Positions 47,601-56,700 of a stretch of DNA of 64,000 bases are shown piece by piece. The position numbers were made by a program, and so were the translations under genes. Every line of letters starts with the position of its first letter. The first letter of the stretch is position 1. Origin of the DNA: Janthinobacterium rivuli (GTDB taxonomy: Bacteria; Pseudomonadota; Gammaproteobacteria; Burkholderiales; Burkholderiaceae_D); contig NZ_CP121464.1 in assembly GCF_029690045.1 (NCBI RefSeq), positions 4,154,001-4,218,000 of the forward strand, in the 5' to 3' direction. Under the pieces are notes generated by a model. It was not told the DNA's origin and ran no database searches. It saw only the letters and a list, made by a program, of their open reading frames with translations.

Positions 47601-49721
47601 ATGGCGATGGCGCTGGCCAGGCGCCGTGCCAATCTGCAGACGCGCACGCTCACGGGCCTGATGTTCGGCGCGCTCAGCAACCACTGGACGCAGCCGCTGC
47701 GCAGCTCCGACGCCCTGTACGAAGAGGCGTTTGGCTGGGCGCTGGAAATCGCCGATTTCGTGCAGGTCGGCGTGGTGACGGCCGTGCGCGCCACCGACCG
47801 CATCATCCTTGGCGACTACCTGCCGCACCTGATGCACGACATCGGGCACGACCTGGCGCTGATGCGCGCCAACGGCCAGCAGTCGATGGCCGATTGCTGC
47901 GTCGCCGCCGCGGTCCAGCCGATCAAATGCCTGATGGGACTCCTGCCCCGCCACGACAGCTACGACGATGCCGCCTTCAGCGAGGCGCGCTTCCTCGCAC
48001 AATATGGCGACTCGCAGCTGTACCGCGCCTACTTCCTGCAAGGGAAGATCCGCAACGCCTACCTGTTCGACGGCGCCGACGCCGAACAGCTGGCCGGCCA
48101 GCTCGGCATCGTCACGCAGATCATGCGCGGCCAGGCCAAGGTTGCCGAATGCAGCTTCTACGCCGCGCTGATCCTGATCCGTGCCTTGCGGCGCGCTCCC
48201 GCACGCCCCGATGCGGACGCCATGCTGGCCATGATCGGCACGCTGCAATCGAGTCTCACCGAATGGGCAAGGCAAGGCTCGGACAATAGCGCCGCCAAAC
48301 ATCTGCTGGTGATGGCAGAAATGGCGCGCTACCGGGACGACCTGCAACTGGCCACGCGCCTCTACCAGCAAGCGATCGACGCCGCCGCACTCGCGGGCTA
48401 CGTCAACATGCAAGCGCTGGGCAATGAACTATGCGGCGTATGCTGGTGCGAGCAGGGACAGCCGCGCGTAGCCGCCGTCTTCATCCGGGACGCCATCGCG
48501 CATTACGGCCAGTGGGGCGCGGAGGGCAAGGTGGCGCAGCTGCGCGAGGCCCATAGCGCACTGCTGTCAAGGATGGAGGGGCGCGGCACGCAGCGGTATT
48601 CCGTCTCCCACACGCACGGCAGTTCGGCGCTCGACCTGGTGTCGCTGCTGAAGGCGGCCCAAATCCTGTCGAACGAAGTCGGCCTGCGCAACGTGCTGAC
48701 ACGCCTCATTGCCATCGTGTGCGAAAACGCCGGCGGGCAGGTGGCGCGCCTGCTGCTGCTGTCCGAAGGCAGCTACCGGCTGGAAGCCAATATCGATGGC
48801 GATGGCGTCACCGTGCTGCAAGCGCGCCAGCTCGACCTGAACGCCGCCAGCGACCCGCAATTCCCGCTGTCGCTGCTGCGCTACGTCATCCGCACTGGCG
48901 CGGAGGTGATCGAAGACTGCATCACGGGCGCTTCGCGCTTTGCCGCCGACCCGTACGTGCAGTCGCACCTGCCGCGCGCCGTCATGTGTCTGCCGATCCG
49001 GCACGGCGGGCAGATCGACGGTATCCTGTACTTCGAAAACCGGCTGGCCGACGCCTCGTTTACGGAAGAACGCGTCGCGTTCCTGCGCATGCTCGGCGCG
49101 CAGGCGATGATCTCGATCTCCAGCGCCAGGCTGCATGACAGCCTCGAACGGCGCGTTGCCGAGCGCACGGAACAGCTGGAAGACGCCAACCGCAAGCTGG
49201 CAACCCTGTCCATCACCGATGGCCTGACGGGCCTGTCGAACCGGCGCCATTTCGACGACGTGCTGCGCACCGAATGTGCGCGCGCCACGCGCCTTGGCCA
49301 GCCGCTTGCCGTCGTCATGCTCGACGTCGATTACTTCAAGCTGTTCAACGACCGGCATGGCCACCAGGCGGGCGACGCATGCCTGATCCGGGTCGCGCAG
49401 GCGCTGGCGGCCGGCATGCGGCGCGCGGGCGACCTGACGGCGCGCTACGGCGGCGAAGAGTTTTCGATCGTGCTGCCAAACACGGGCGAGGACGAAGCGC
49501 GCCAGATCGGCGAAGCGCTGCGGCGCGCCATCGAGGATCTGGACATCGTCCACGCGAACACGGACGCACAGCAGGTGACGATCAGCGTCGGCATCGCGGT
49601 GCAGTCGGCGCCGGGCGCCGCCGATCCGGACGCCCTGCTGCGCCTGGCCGATGCCGCGCTGTACCAGGCCAAGGATGCGGGACGCAATTGCGTGGTGCTG
49701 AGGATTCTGCCGCCCGGCTAA
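44679..49721 (+). CDS. Ser/Thr kinase - AAA ATPase - GAF - diguanylate cyclase protein
   Basis: 1680 residues from ATG 44679. (1) Ser/Thr kinase, ~1-270: HKDINPSNLVW catalytic loop, LIDFGIA, MAPEQTGRMNR. (2) AAA-type ATPase, ~300-650: P-loop AGHSGIGKSAVINE (~331), Walker B LVLFLDDLQWAD (~457). (3) A long helical repeat region, ~750-1290. (4) GAF, ~1315-1490. (5) Coiled coil and GGDEF domain, ~1500-1675, with catalytic GGEEF (~1590) and an inhibitory RxxD site (RAGD) five residues before it. The first three match the multi-domain histidine kinase/MalT-like signalling family; here the output is c-di-GMP synthesis instead of a histidine kinase. The frame extends to TTG 44628, which has no support. 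Confidence 0.9.
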   Translation: MRSLFNHEIIKQLHSGARSRVYRARAADGTALIAKMPNQQFPSFQQLAQFKREYAIARRCRHPGVARPLALQLHGGHWTMLQEDTGGLALDQLLRAQVAARSTPAQPALALDDFFDIALQLCDALDEVHRQGVIHKDINPSNLVWNGERRLLQLIDFGIACELPYESHGIVSLQTLEGTLRYMAPEQTGRMNRRVDWRADFYALGATLYELLTGQAPFEAGDEMELVHCHIARSPDWSHPALASLPGQLLPIIQRLLEKNADQRYQSLQGLRSDLAACRAKKPTQALKLSDHNGRFLVPQTLHGREDAIAALLATFERSSAGRCEMLLVAGHSGIGKSAVINEVQKPIIARRGCFLSGKFDQLQRDVPYASLIQAFQGLVRQLLGQPEETLRQWSAKLHQALGSGVGVIVELIPQLALIVGATDAMPASAPAQVQWRLDRLFPRFVEVFACAGHPLVLFLDDLQWADAATLRMIELLMVSCDKSCLLFIGAYRDNEVGAAHPLIALRDKLLAREVRLSTLLLSALTEPQVAQMVSASVRVAAHACAPLTSICYRKTAGNPFFLNQFLAALNESGHLRYRPADDCWDWDLPAIEQARYTDNVVEVLLEKIRRLPAITQHLLQLAASSGNRFTLDTLTLAVDRTARQTQQDLWPALRAGLIQPLDERYKYVNGDTAAGNSGVSYRFLHDRVQQAAYVVADAGTRVANHLLIGRLLLRHTPPERQDETLFDIVEQLNAGRALIDDADERAQLAMLNLQAGVKARRSAAFQSTLEHMRIGLDLLPADAWSIHAGLWLDLQLGAAEAAYLCGQFDAAEAIYPMVRARALNPLLQARCIAIQAHQYQLQGRLLDAIAVQRDGLAQLDIDIPHDVAHMKARFADILADIGRQPGAQAPETLLAAADMCEPEAVAAMQMMQGLWMASYYAGQQDLSALMVVSMTRLSMQRGNSDFSAVAYVGYAMMLALYSGDIARGYDFGAMAMALARRRANLQTRTLTGLMFGALSNHWTQPLRSSDALYEEAFGWALEIADFVQVGVVTAVRATDRIILGDYLPHLMHDIGHDLALMRANGQQSMADCCVAAAVQPIKCLMGLLPRHDSYDDAAFSEARFLAQYGDSQLYRAYFLQGKIRNAYLFDGADAEQLAGQLGIVTQIMRGQAKVAECSFYAALILIRALRRAPARPDADAMLAMIGTLQSSLTEWARQGSDNSAAKHLLVMAEMARYRDDLQLATRLYQQAIDAAALAGYVNMQALGNELCGVCWCEQGQPRVAAVFIRDAIAHYGQWGAEGKVAQLREAHSALLSRMEGRGTQRYSVSHTHGSSALDLVSLLKAAQILSNEVGLRNVLTRLIAIVCENAGGQVARLLLLSEGSYRLEANIDGDGVTVLQARQLDLNAASDPQFPLSLLRYVIRTGAEVIEDCITGASRFAADPYVQSHLPRAVMCLPIRHGGQIDGILYFENRLADASFTEERVAFLRMLGAQAMISISSARLHDSLERRVAERTEQLEDANRKLATLSITDGLTGLSNRRHFDDVLRTECARATRLGQPLAVVMLDVDYFKLFNDRHGHQAGDACLIRVAQALAAGMRRAGDLTARYGGEEFSIVLPNTGEDEARQIGEALRRAIEDLDIVHANTDAQQVTISVGIAVQSAPGAADPDALLRLADAALYQAKDAGRNCVVLRILPPG

Positions 49722-49748
49722 CCCGCATTCATGGCACCGGGCGGCGCC

Positions 49749-51248
49749 TTACTCGCTGCCATGGCTATTCTCGCGCGCCTGCTCCCGCGCCCTTTCCTGC
49801 GACGCCAGGCCATTGAAGAACAGGTTAAGCAGCACGGCGACGATGGCGGCCAGCAGGATACCGCTGTGCAGCAACGGCGACAGGGCCTTGGGCATGTGCT
49901 GCGCGTACTGTTCCGCCACCAGCGGCAGCATGCCGAAGCCGATCGACAGGGCCACGATGAACAGGTTGTTGCGGTTGCTCTTGTAGTCGACGCCGGCCAG
50001 GATACGGATGCCGGTGGCGGCGACCATGCCGAACATCACCAGCCCTGCCCCGCCCAGCACGAACGCCGGCACGGCTTCGGCTGTCTGCGCGATCTTCGGG
50101 ATCACGCCCATGACGAGTAATATAAGGCCGGCCGCTACGCAGACCCAGCGGCTGCGCACGCCCGTCACGCCCACCAGGCCCACGTTTTGCGAAAACGAGG
50201 TGTACGGAAAAGTGTTGAAGATGCCGCCGATCAGGGTGCCCAGGCCATCGACGCGCAGACCGCGGCTGATGTCATCCTGCGTGATGCGCTTGTCCGTCAT
50301 TTCTCCCAGCGCCAAAAACATGCCCAGCGACTCGATCATGACGACGATCATCACCAGGCTCATGGTGATGATGGCAACCACGTCGAAGGTTGGCATGCCG
50401 AACTGGAACGGCGTGACGATGGCAAAGGCCTTGGCGCTGGCCACCTTGGCGAAATCGGCCTTGCCCAGCGCAAACGACAGTGCCGTGCCGGCGATGATGC
50501 CGATCAATACCGCGATATTCGACAGAAAACCACGGCCGTACTTCGCCACCAGCAAGATAACAGCCAGCACGAAGAAGGCAATGCCCATGTTATCCAGCGC
50601 GCCATAGCCGGGATTGGCGATCAGCGGCACGGGGCCAAGCGGCCCAGGCAAGCCGGCCGCCGTGGCGGCAGCGGCCATCTTGACGAAGGCGGGATCGGCG
50701 ATCTGCGCCATGGCGGGCGGCCCGCCCATGGCCCAGTTCACGCCCACGCGCATCAGCGACACACCGATCACGGCGATGATGCTGCCCGTGACCACGGGCG
50801 GAAACAGGGCCAGCAGCCGGCTGATGAAGGGAGCGATCAGCATGGAAACGACGCCGGCGCCGATCACGGCGCCAAAGATGCCCGTGATGCCCAGGGCGGG
50901 ATTGTTCGCCATCGCCAGCATGGGACTGACGGCGGCAAATGTCACGCCCATCATGACGGGCAGGCGGATGCCGAAGTACTTGCCTATCCCGAGGGACTGG
51001 ATCAGGGTCACGAGGCCGCAGCAGAACAGGTCCGCACTGATCAATGCCGCCACCTGCTCGGGCGGCAGCTTGAGGGCGCGGCCGACGATCAGCGGCACGG
51101 CGATGGCGCCCGCATACATCACGAGCACGTGCTGCAAGCCCAAGGTAAACAGTTTTCCGGCAGGCAGGATTTCATCGACGGGCGATGGCGCGGCAGGCGT
51201 GGCGCCAGGCACGCTGCGGTGGATCGATTTCAATCGGGGAGTGGCCAT
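49749..51248 (-). CDS. NCS2 nucleobase:cation symporter (xanthine/urate type)
   Basis: 499 residues with 14 predicted helices. QHVLVMYAGAIAVPLIVG and the signature GGIFNTFPYTSFSQNVGLVG place it in the xanthine/uracil permease family, nearest the purine (xanthine or urate) transporters. No purine catabolic genes are next to it and no riboswitch is recognised upstream. It is convergent with the kinase gene and is the last host gene before the prophage. Confidence 0.9.
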   Translation of the reverse strand: MATPRLKSIHRSVPGATPAAPSPVDEILPAGKLFTLGLQHVLVMYAGAIAVPLIVGRALKLPPEQVAALISADLFCCGLVTLIQSLGIGKYFGIRLPVMMGVTFAAVSPMLAMANNPALGITGIFGAVIGAGVVSMLIAPFISRLLALFPPVVTGSIIAVIGVSLMRVGVNWAMGGPPAMAQIADPAFVKMAAAATAAGLPGPLGPVPLIANPGYGALDNMGIAFFVLAVILLVAKYGRGFLSNIAVLIGIIAGTALSFALGKADFAKVASAKAFAIVTPFQFGMPTFDVVAIITMSLVMIVVMIESLGMFLALGEMTDKRITQDDISRGLRVDGLGTLIGGIFNTFPYTSFSQNVGLVGVTGVRSRWVCVAAGLILLVMGVIPKIAQTAEAVPAFVLGGAGLVMFGMVAATGIRILAGVDYKSNRNNLFIVALSIGFGMLPLVAEQYAQHMPKALSPLLHSGILLAAIVAVLLNLFFNGLASQERAREQARENSHGSE

Positions 51249-51718
51249 TTACGCTCCATTTCCTGGGTTGCCGCGGCCCGGATGGGCGCAGGTGAAAGGG
51301 AAAAGCAAGAGAGAAACGGGAAGACAGGAACACAGTGGCGGCGGATGAGGCATGCGAAGCTCCTTGGATGGGACGACCAAGGTATGCCATGCACGCATCG
51401 TGCCAGGTGGATTGTATACAGAAATTGTGCCGAAATTCACCAGAGATCAAGCAATTGGGCGGTGGATGCACCGTTTTCTCGCATGCCGCCCCGCGCCTGC
51501 ACCAGAAGGCGGCAAACGGCGGCAGCGCTGACAGGCCATTGGTGACTGATGGGTGAATCCTGGAACGCCTGTCAAAACCGGCTGCGCGTCGTCATGCGCG
51601 GCCCGCGACGCTCACCGCTTCAACGCCACATACTTCTTGCAGTGGCGCTTCCTGAGCAAACCGGGGGCCGTGCCCTCCTTCCACCCGCCACGGTGTTGTC
51701 AGGCATAGTCAAGCGTTG
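51249..51718. other. host/prophage junction region
   Basis: 470 bases between the permease start and the phage Rz1 gene. It must contain the permease promoter and one prophage end or the 3' end of its late operon. On the minus strand a short frame ending near 51612 reads LLRKRHCKKYVALKR, which may be the tail of a broken phage gene. No attachment repeat could be identified because the other end is outside the window. Confidence 0.35.
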
Positions 51719-52048
51719 TCAGGAGTTATTTGCCCCGGAGCAAGCATCGAGCAGCGCTTCCAGCTGCCGCACATGGGCGGCACGCAATTGCTCGCGCGCC
51801 AGCAAGGCTTGCACTTGCTCGAAGATGCCGTGGGACGGCACCGCCGGCAAGGCGGGCGCGACTGGGCGCGTGACCAGGCAAGGCGCGCTCACCGGCCAAA
51901 CTTCCACCTGTGATGCCGGCGCCCATGCCGCACAGCCGGTCAATAAACTCACCAGCAATAGCTCGGCGGCGCACTTGATACTGCGCCTCCTCGCCCGCCA
52001 CCGCACACTCCTCCCACTTTCACTCTCACGTTCGCTCAGCGGCCTCAT
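51719..52048 (-). CDS. Rz1-like outer-membrane spanin lipoprotein
   Basis: 109 codons with a lipobox LLTGC after a hydrophobic stretch (LLLVSLLTGCAAW), followed by a Pro/Val-rich segment and a short helix. The start overlaps the Rz stop by 4 nt. An internal GTG preceded by GGGAGG (about 52006) would give a leader of more normal length and may be the true start. Confidence 0.65.
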   Translation of the reverse strand: MRPLSERESESGRSVRWRARRRSIKCAAELLLVSLLTGCAAWAPASQVEVWPVSAPCLVTRPVAPALPAVPSHGIFEQVQALLAREQLRAAHVRQLEALLDACSGANNS

Positions 52049-52371
52049 GGCATTTCACTGGCGATCAGCGCTTCGGCGGCACGGCAGGCGTCGCCTTCGG
52101 GCTGCAGCGCCAGGATGCGCGCCGCTGCCGCTTGCGCCTCTGCCTGCCCGGCCTGCGCACTGGCCAATGCCTGCCCTACCCGCGCCGACCGGCGCGAGCC
52201 CTCCTCTCGCATCGCATTGAGCACCTGCTTCTGGCGCCGCAACAGCCCCTGCACCTCGTGCACTTGCGCCGCGCACGCGGCAAGACCCGCCTCATGTCCC
52301 CAGCGTTGCGCGCAAAACACGGCTGCGCCCAGCAGCACCAGCATGGCCAGCACCAACAACGACGGCTTCAT
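52045..52371 (-). CDS. Rz-like inner-membrane spanin
   Basis: 108 residues: N-terminal membrane anchor (LLVLAMLVLLGAAVF) and a periplasmic coiled coil (~30-95). With Rz1 it would fuse inner and outer membranes in the last lysis step. Overlaps endolysin and Rz1 by 4 nt each (ATGA). Confidence 0.75.
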   Translation of the reverse strand: MKPSLLVLAMLVLLGAAVFCAQRWGHEAGLAACAAQVHEVQGLLRRQKQVLNAMREEGSRRSARVGQALASAQAGQAEAQAAAARILALQPEGDACRAAEALIASEMP

Positions 52372-52883
52372 GCCAGCACCTTGCGCGCTGCCGCATACAA
52401 GGCCAGGCGCTCGGCCAGGCCGTTCACGCCACCGTTGATGCGGCGCGTCACCCGTTCCTGATCACCCGCGTCGGCCAGACCGTTCAAGCCGCGCGATTGC
52501 CAGAACCAGCCCGCCGAGCGGCACGCGAAAGTCGTCGCTTCCAGCAACTGCGGCGCCGCCAGCAAGTCCAGGCCCAGCGCCACGCCGCACGCCGCATAGT
52601 TGGCGCGCCCCGTCACCTGCAGCAAGCCGCGTCCCTTGAAGCGCACGCCATCGCCAGCGATCACATTACCCAGATCCGCCCTCCCCTCATAAGCCGCGCC
52701 GCTGGCCAGCTCGCGCACATAGCGCAACTGTCCCGATTCGTGGCCCACCTGCGCCAGGAACGACGCCTGGCGCAGCGGCGTATCAATATCGAACTCGGAC
52801 ATCGCCGCATTCAAGGACGCCAGAAACAGCGTAGCGCGGCGGCCGGCCAAGGGCATGATCTGCATCAATTGGGCGCCTGTCAC
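52368..52883 (-). CDS. GH19 chitinase-type endolysin
   Basis: 171 residues, glycoside hydrolase family 19 lysozyme that cuts peptidoglycan. The catalytic Glu is E49 in AQVGHESGQ, followed by the substrate loop GRGLLQVTGRANY. The start is GTG 52883, overlapping the holin stop (GTGA), which gives the usual family N-terminus TGAQLMQIMP. No signal peptide, so it depends on the holin. Confidence 0.9.
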   Translation of the reverse strand: MTGAQLMQIMPLAGRRATLFLASLNAAMSEFDIDTPLRQASFLAQVGHESGQLRYVRELASGAAYEGRADLGNVIAGDGVRFKGRGLLQVTGRANYAACGVALGLDLLAAPQLLEATTFACRSAGWFWQSRGLNGLADAGDQERVTRRINGGVNGLAERLALYAAARKVLA

Positions 52884-53308
52884 AGCATGCCCCGCACATC
52901 CTTGACGGCAGCGGCCGCATCGGCCGCCAGTTCGCCGATATCCTTGCCGCGCCGTTTGTCGAACCAGCGCACGCAAGCGCCCAGCACCCACCAGGCAGGC
53001 AAGCCGGCCGCCACCATCACGGGCGCGGCGATGAACAAGAAACCCGTGGCCGGGTCGCCGCCATACAGACCCGCCACGGTCTTCGCGCTGTCGAACAGGC
53101 TGGGCCACCACGACAGCACGGCGGCCACCAGCACGGGGCCGAGAAAGGTGGAAATGATGATGCTGGAACAAAAACGAATAAATGCCTCCTTGGTGGATCG
53201 GGGCCACATGAACATGAAGCCCAGCGACGTGGCGGCGGCGCCAGCCAGCACGGGCACGCCAAACAGTTTGATCAAAGCGCCGCCGGCGGCGGTGGTTTCG
53301 AGGGCCAT
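52880..53308 (-). CDS. phage holin-like membrane protein
   Basis: 142 residues with three hydrophobic segments (~12-32, ~45-68, ~85-110) and a charged C-terminus (RWFDKRRGKDIGE). Position directly before the endolysin supports a holin; sequence alone would not. Confidence 0.75.
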   Translation of the reverse strand: MALETTAAGGALIKLFGVPVLAGAAATSLGFMFMWPRSTKEAFIRFCSSIIISTFLGPVLVAAVLSWWPSLFDSAKTVAGLYGGDPATGFLFIAAPVMVAAGLPAWWVLGACVRWFDKRRGKDIGELAADAAAAVKDVRGML

Positions 53309-53333
53309 GATTGCCTTTCAGGTGGTGGGAATG

Positions 53334-53354
53334 AAAAAACCCGCCGAGGCGGGT
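53334..53354 (-). terminator. terminator after tail fibre gene
   Basis: On the minus strand ACCCGCC/GGCGGGT followed by U6, 26 nt past the tail fibre stop and before the holin. Confidence 0.8.
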
Positions 53355-53379
53355 TTGAAGTGAAGATAAAAGATATGAG

Positions 53380-55101
53380 CTAGGTCGTCACAAGAGCCGC
53401 AACGCGCGACTCCAGTGCAGCATGAAGCACTTCTGTTTTAGCCATACGAGCCATGAGGCCACACGCAATGAACAGGTTAAGCTGATCGTTGCGCAAGGAA
53501 TAGAGATCCCCGGCCTCTCTCACCCGCACGTCGCCGCCACCTTCACCGTCGACCGGAGCACGATGGCTATATTCCTCATCCCACGAGTCAAAGCAGATGA
53601 AGCCATATTCAAACGGGTCGAGTCCATTCTGTTCCATGATGGCCATGATGCCTTGCACTGTGGCGCCGACGTGTCTGCGCGCTTCGATACCCTTGGCCTG
53701 GATAGATTCCAGCCACTTGTATGTGCCGACACTTTCAGCGATAGCGATAGCCGCACTGATTTCTGCCTCATCCATCGGGCGAATGGCAGTTTTCAGACGT
53801 GCGTCCGATGTGTTGATAGCGCCAGTTGCCGCATACACCATGGAGAATCGGTTTGAAGGAGCGCCGCATCCAGTAGAATTGTCTGATGTGGGGTACAAAT
53901 ACGCACCATTCATCGCAATGACATCGGAGAGGACGTTGGCCTTCTTAACTTGCCATAAAATCGTTGCCTCAGCGCCATTTGTGCAGAGAATACGACCAGC
54001 TGTACCACTGGTAGAATTTGCAAAGTCATAAATTGCGGGTAAGGTGTCATACGACGACGCTAGGAACGCTCCATACCCAAGGGCACCTTTTGAAATAATG
54101 GTTGCCGTCGACGGCGCTGTGAGCGTCAGGTCAGGTGTGTTGACCCGGAAAAAGCCCAAGTTGCTTAGCGTCAATCCACCAGTATCGCTTAAACGGAAAC
54201 GCTCAGAACCATTCGTCACCATCGTCAACATACCGGCAGCCGGGGCGTTTATACCAGTTCCACTGGTACCAAAGTCCAGCCCAGCCGCCGGTATTCGGAC
54301 GGTTCCGGTAAAGACCGGACTATTAATGGGCGCTTTAAGCGCAAGTTCTTTCGCCTGGGCTATTGACACGGGTTTTTCTATATCGCTGGTATTGTCTACT
54401 TTATCCAACCCAGCATCAGCCTTGTTGCCCTTAGCGGCCTTTCCGTCCAGCGCAGTCTTTTGCACGGTGCTGACCGGCTTTTGCGCGTCGCTGGTATTGT
54501 CCACGTTACCCAGGCCAACATCACCCTTGCTGCCTGACGTAGCCACGGCAGCAAACTGCGGCTTACCAGTAATGCTGCCCCAGGTCGGCACATACGAGCC
54601 CGGCAGCGCGTCAGTAATGCCATAGCCGGCCAGCGTCGTTGAGCGTGCCGCTTTTTTAGCGTCCAGCTCAGCCAACGCCGCCTGAACGTTCTTCGCAACG
54701 ATCCCGCCCACCGGCGTGCTGCTGATTTGCGAGGCAACGTTGGCCGGAATCGTCACCCACGCACCGGCCTGGAACACGCGCAGGCAGCCGCCGTTCAGCA
54801 CCGTGTCCCAATAGGTCGCGCCGGCCAGCAGCGCACCGCCATTATTGTCAACGTCCGGCGGCAGCACTTTGGCGCCAAGATAGCGCGCATCGAGCGATTT
54901 GAGCGCGGCCGCAGCCTTTGACGCAGCGGTGGCCGCAGCGCCATCCGATTCTGCGGCCGCAGCGGCTGCCGCCGCCGAGGCCGCAGCGCTCGCGGCCGCT
55001 GCCACGGAATTCTGCGGGATATCAACAATGTCCTTCGCCTTGGCCAACTGGTTGAGCTGATAGATCAGATCCTGCTGGCCATATTTAAATACATCAGTCA
55101 T
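53380..55101 (-). CDS. tail fibre protein with S74 self-cleaving chaperone
   Basis: 573 residues. Alanine-rich N-terminal helix (~28-70), repeated collagen-free segments with the phrase DKVDNTSD/LGNVDNTSD (~195-245), a beta-rich shaft, and a C-terminal intramolecular chaperone starting at NTSDARLKTAIRPM (~434), where the S74 peptidase Ser cleaves itself after folding. Receptor-binding fibres of siphophages use this layout. The start overlaps the previous stop by one base (TAATG). Confidence 0.88.
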   Translation of the reverse strand: MTDVFKYGQQDLIYQLNQLAKAKDIVDIPQNSVAAAASAAASAAAAAAAAESDGAAATAASKAAAALKSLDARYLGAKVLPPDVDNNGGALLAGATYWDTVLNGGCLRVFQAGAWVTIPANVASQISSTPVGGIVAKNVQAALAELDAKKAARSTTLAGYGITDALPGSYVPTWGSITGKPQFAAVATSGSKGDVGLGNVDNTSDAQKPVSTVQKTALDGKAAKGNKADAGLDKVDNTSDIEKPVSIAQAKELALKAPINSPVFTGTVRIPAAGLDFGTSGTGINAPAAGMLTMVTNGSERFRLSDTGGLTLSNLGFFRVNTPDLTLTAPSTATIISKGALGYGAFLASSYDTLPAIYDFANSTSGTAGRILCTNGAEATILWQVKKANVLSDVIAMNGAYLYPTSDNSTGCGAPSNRFSMVYAATGAINTSDARLKTAIRPMDEAEISAAIAIAESVGTYKWLESIQAKGIEARRHVGATVQGIMAIMEQNGLDPFEYGFICFDSWDEEYSHRAPVDGEGGGDVRVREAGDLYSLRNDQLNLFIACGLMARMAKTEVLHAALESRVAALVTT

Positions 55102-55931
55102 TACAGCTCCTCGACTTCAATGGTGGTGGCATATGTTTGGAAAGATGGCGTGGTGATGGCGGCCAGGTTGGCCAGGCGCCCATACACCTGGTGAGTCTGC
55201 TCGAGCTCGACGTCGTCGCTGTCCGGGAACAGACTGACGAATAACGGGTGCGACAGGCCATTCCCGCGCACGATGCGCCACAGCTCGGCCCGGTCCAGTG
55301 GCGTCATGTGGTCGAGCGAAATCGACAGTTTTCGGTACAACGCGCCGCGCTCGACTTTCTGCTCGCCGGCGCCATTGCGGTACTGGTTGCTGGTATCGCC
55401 TGGCGTGACACCGGCGCCGTAAGATGCGTTCTGCCCGGGACTCCACCAGGCGCCAGCCACCAGGCGCGCAGCCTCGATGTATCCGGCCGGGTTGTCCGGG
55501 TCGGCCAGGTCGATCACCAGTTTTTTGACGCTGCGCATCTGGAACCAGCTGCGGCCATACGTGCCGCCGCCATAGCTGAAAGCGTTCACGCCCAGCGGCA
55601 GCGCCCCCCAGTTCCACATGCCCAGGCGCGCGTACTCGCAGGCGGGCACGGTGCCCGTATCGAAATCGGACACGGCGTCACCAGGCTCAACGTAGCCGCG
55701 CACGCGGATCGTCGCCGTCGGCGTCAGGTTGCAAAATGGCAGGGCCACGCAGCCGATGATCTCGGGCGTGGGCCAAGTGGCGGTAATGGTCAGCGCCAGG
55801 CCGAGTGAGCGCAGCACGTCATGCTTGCCCTCGTGCTGCAGATTGGCCGGTCCCAGCGCGCCGGCCTGGCTGGATGCGGTCAAAATTGCGCGGTCGCCGG
55901 CGTTGTCATAAATAATGCGGAGATTGGTCAT
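55101..55931 (-). CDS. phage tail-tip protein, unknown role
   Basis: 276 residues from ATG 55931 (MTNLRIIYDNAG). Begins with a discoidin-like beta-sandwich feel (TATWPTPEIIGCVALPFCNL) and ends ATTIEVEEL. Position between the tail-tip genes and the fibre suggests a distal tail or fibre-connector part. Confidence 0.6.
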   Translation of the reverse strand: MTNLRIIYDNAGDRAILTASSQAGALGPANLQHEGKHDVLRSLGLALTITATWPTPEIIGCVALPFCNLTPTATIRVRGYVEPGDAVSDFDTGTVPACEYARLGMWNWGALPLGVNAFSYGGGTYGRSWFQMRSVKKLVIDLADPDNPAGYIEAARLVAGAWWSPGQNASYGAGVTPGDTSNQYRNGAGEQKVERGALYRKLSISLDHMTPLDRAELWRIVRGNGLSHPLFVSLFPDSDDVELEQTHQVYGRLANLAAITTPSFQTYATTIEVEEL

Positions 55932-55938
55932 GTCAGTC

Positions 55939-56700
55939 CTATTCGTAAAGTGAAGCATCTATGACCGGCAACACCAAGCCGCTGGTGTTGCCGTAGGTCT
56001 GGTCTTCAAAATAACCATGGGTGTTGCTAGGTGGAATATCGAAATTACTCGTCTCGACCATTTTCACTTTGACATTCCCGCCAGTTCGCCGATAACAGGC
56101 AAGCCACTCCGTGAAGCGCGCCGACGAAGCTCGGGAACTGTAGTATTCCCTGTTACGCATAATTGACGGCACTAGAAAAGCAGGCTTTCCCGGCAACGAT
56201 GGCAGCGCCAGACTTGATTCGATGCTGCTGACGTTGATTCCTGCCGCAATTTGCTGTATCGCCAAATGCACCTTTCCGCTGTCGAATAACAGCTTGCCGG
56301 CGGTATTCCACAGGCGGACAGCAATCGGCGCATTAGAAATTTCGATCTCCGCTAGCGAGAACACGTAGGCTTCCGGCAACACCGCAGGCGCAGGCGTCGA
56401 CGCCGCAAAAAATGCATCGATACCTGTGTAGATCAGGCCCGATCCGGGAAATCCGAACTGATCCTGCGGCCACCACCACATATCCGCCATCGATACCGGC
56501 AGTGTCCAGAAAACCATGTACGGTCGGCCATTCGTGGGCGGCAGAACGCCACTATATCGATACGCCAAGTACGAATTTTCGGCACCATCATTCGAAATGA
56601 TGGGCGTCGGATTAAGTGTCACCTTGCCGATAAACTCGGGAACCAGGTTAACGTTGTCGATCAGGCGATGGCCAGCATCCGTGTTAAAAAAGAGGCTCAT
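55939..56700 (-). CDS. phage structural protein, unknown role
   Basis: 253 residues, soluble and beta-rich, with an aromatic stretch MADMWWWPQDQFGFPGSGL. The start overlaps the previous stop (ATGA). No family recognised; inferred as tail-associated from position. Confidence 0.6.
   Translation of the reverse strand: MSLFFNTDAGHRLIDNVNLVPEFIGKVTLNPTPIISNDGAENSYLAYRYSGVLPPTNGRPYMVFWTLPVSMADMWWWPQDQFGFPGSGLIYTGIDAFFAASTPAPAVLPEAYVFSLAEIEISNAPIAVRLWNTAGKLLFDSGKVHLAIQQIAAGINVSSIESSLALPSLPGKPAFLVPSIMRNREYYSSRASSARFTEWLACYRRTGGNVKVKMVETSNFDIPPSNTHGYFEDQTYGNTSGLVLPVIDASLYE

Noticed and set aside
51249..51718. Xanthine/guanine riboswitch upstream of the NCS2 permease
   Set aside because: No conserved three-way-junction or NMT1-like motifs could be recognised in the leader.
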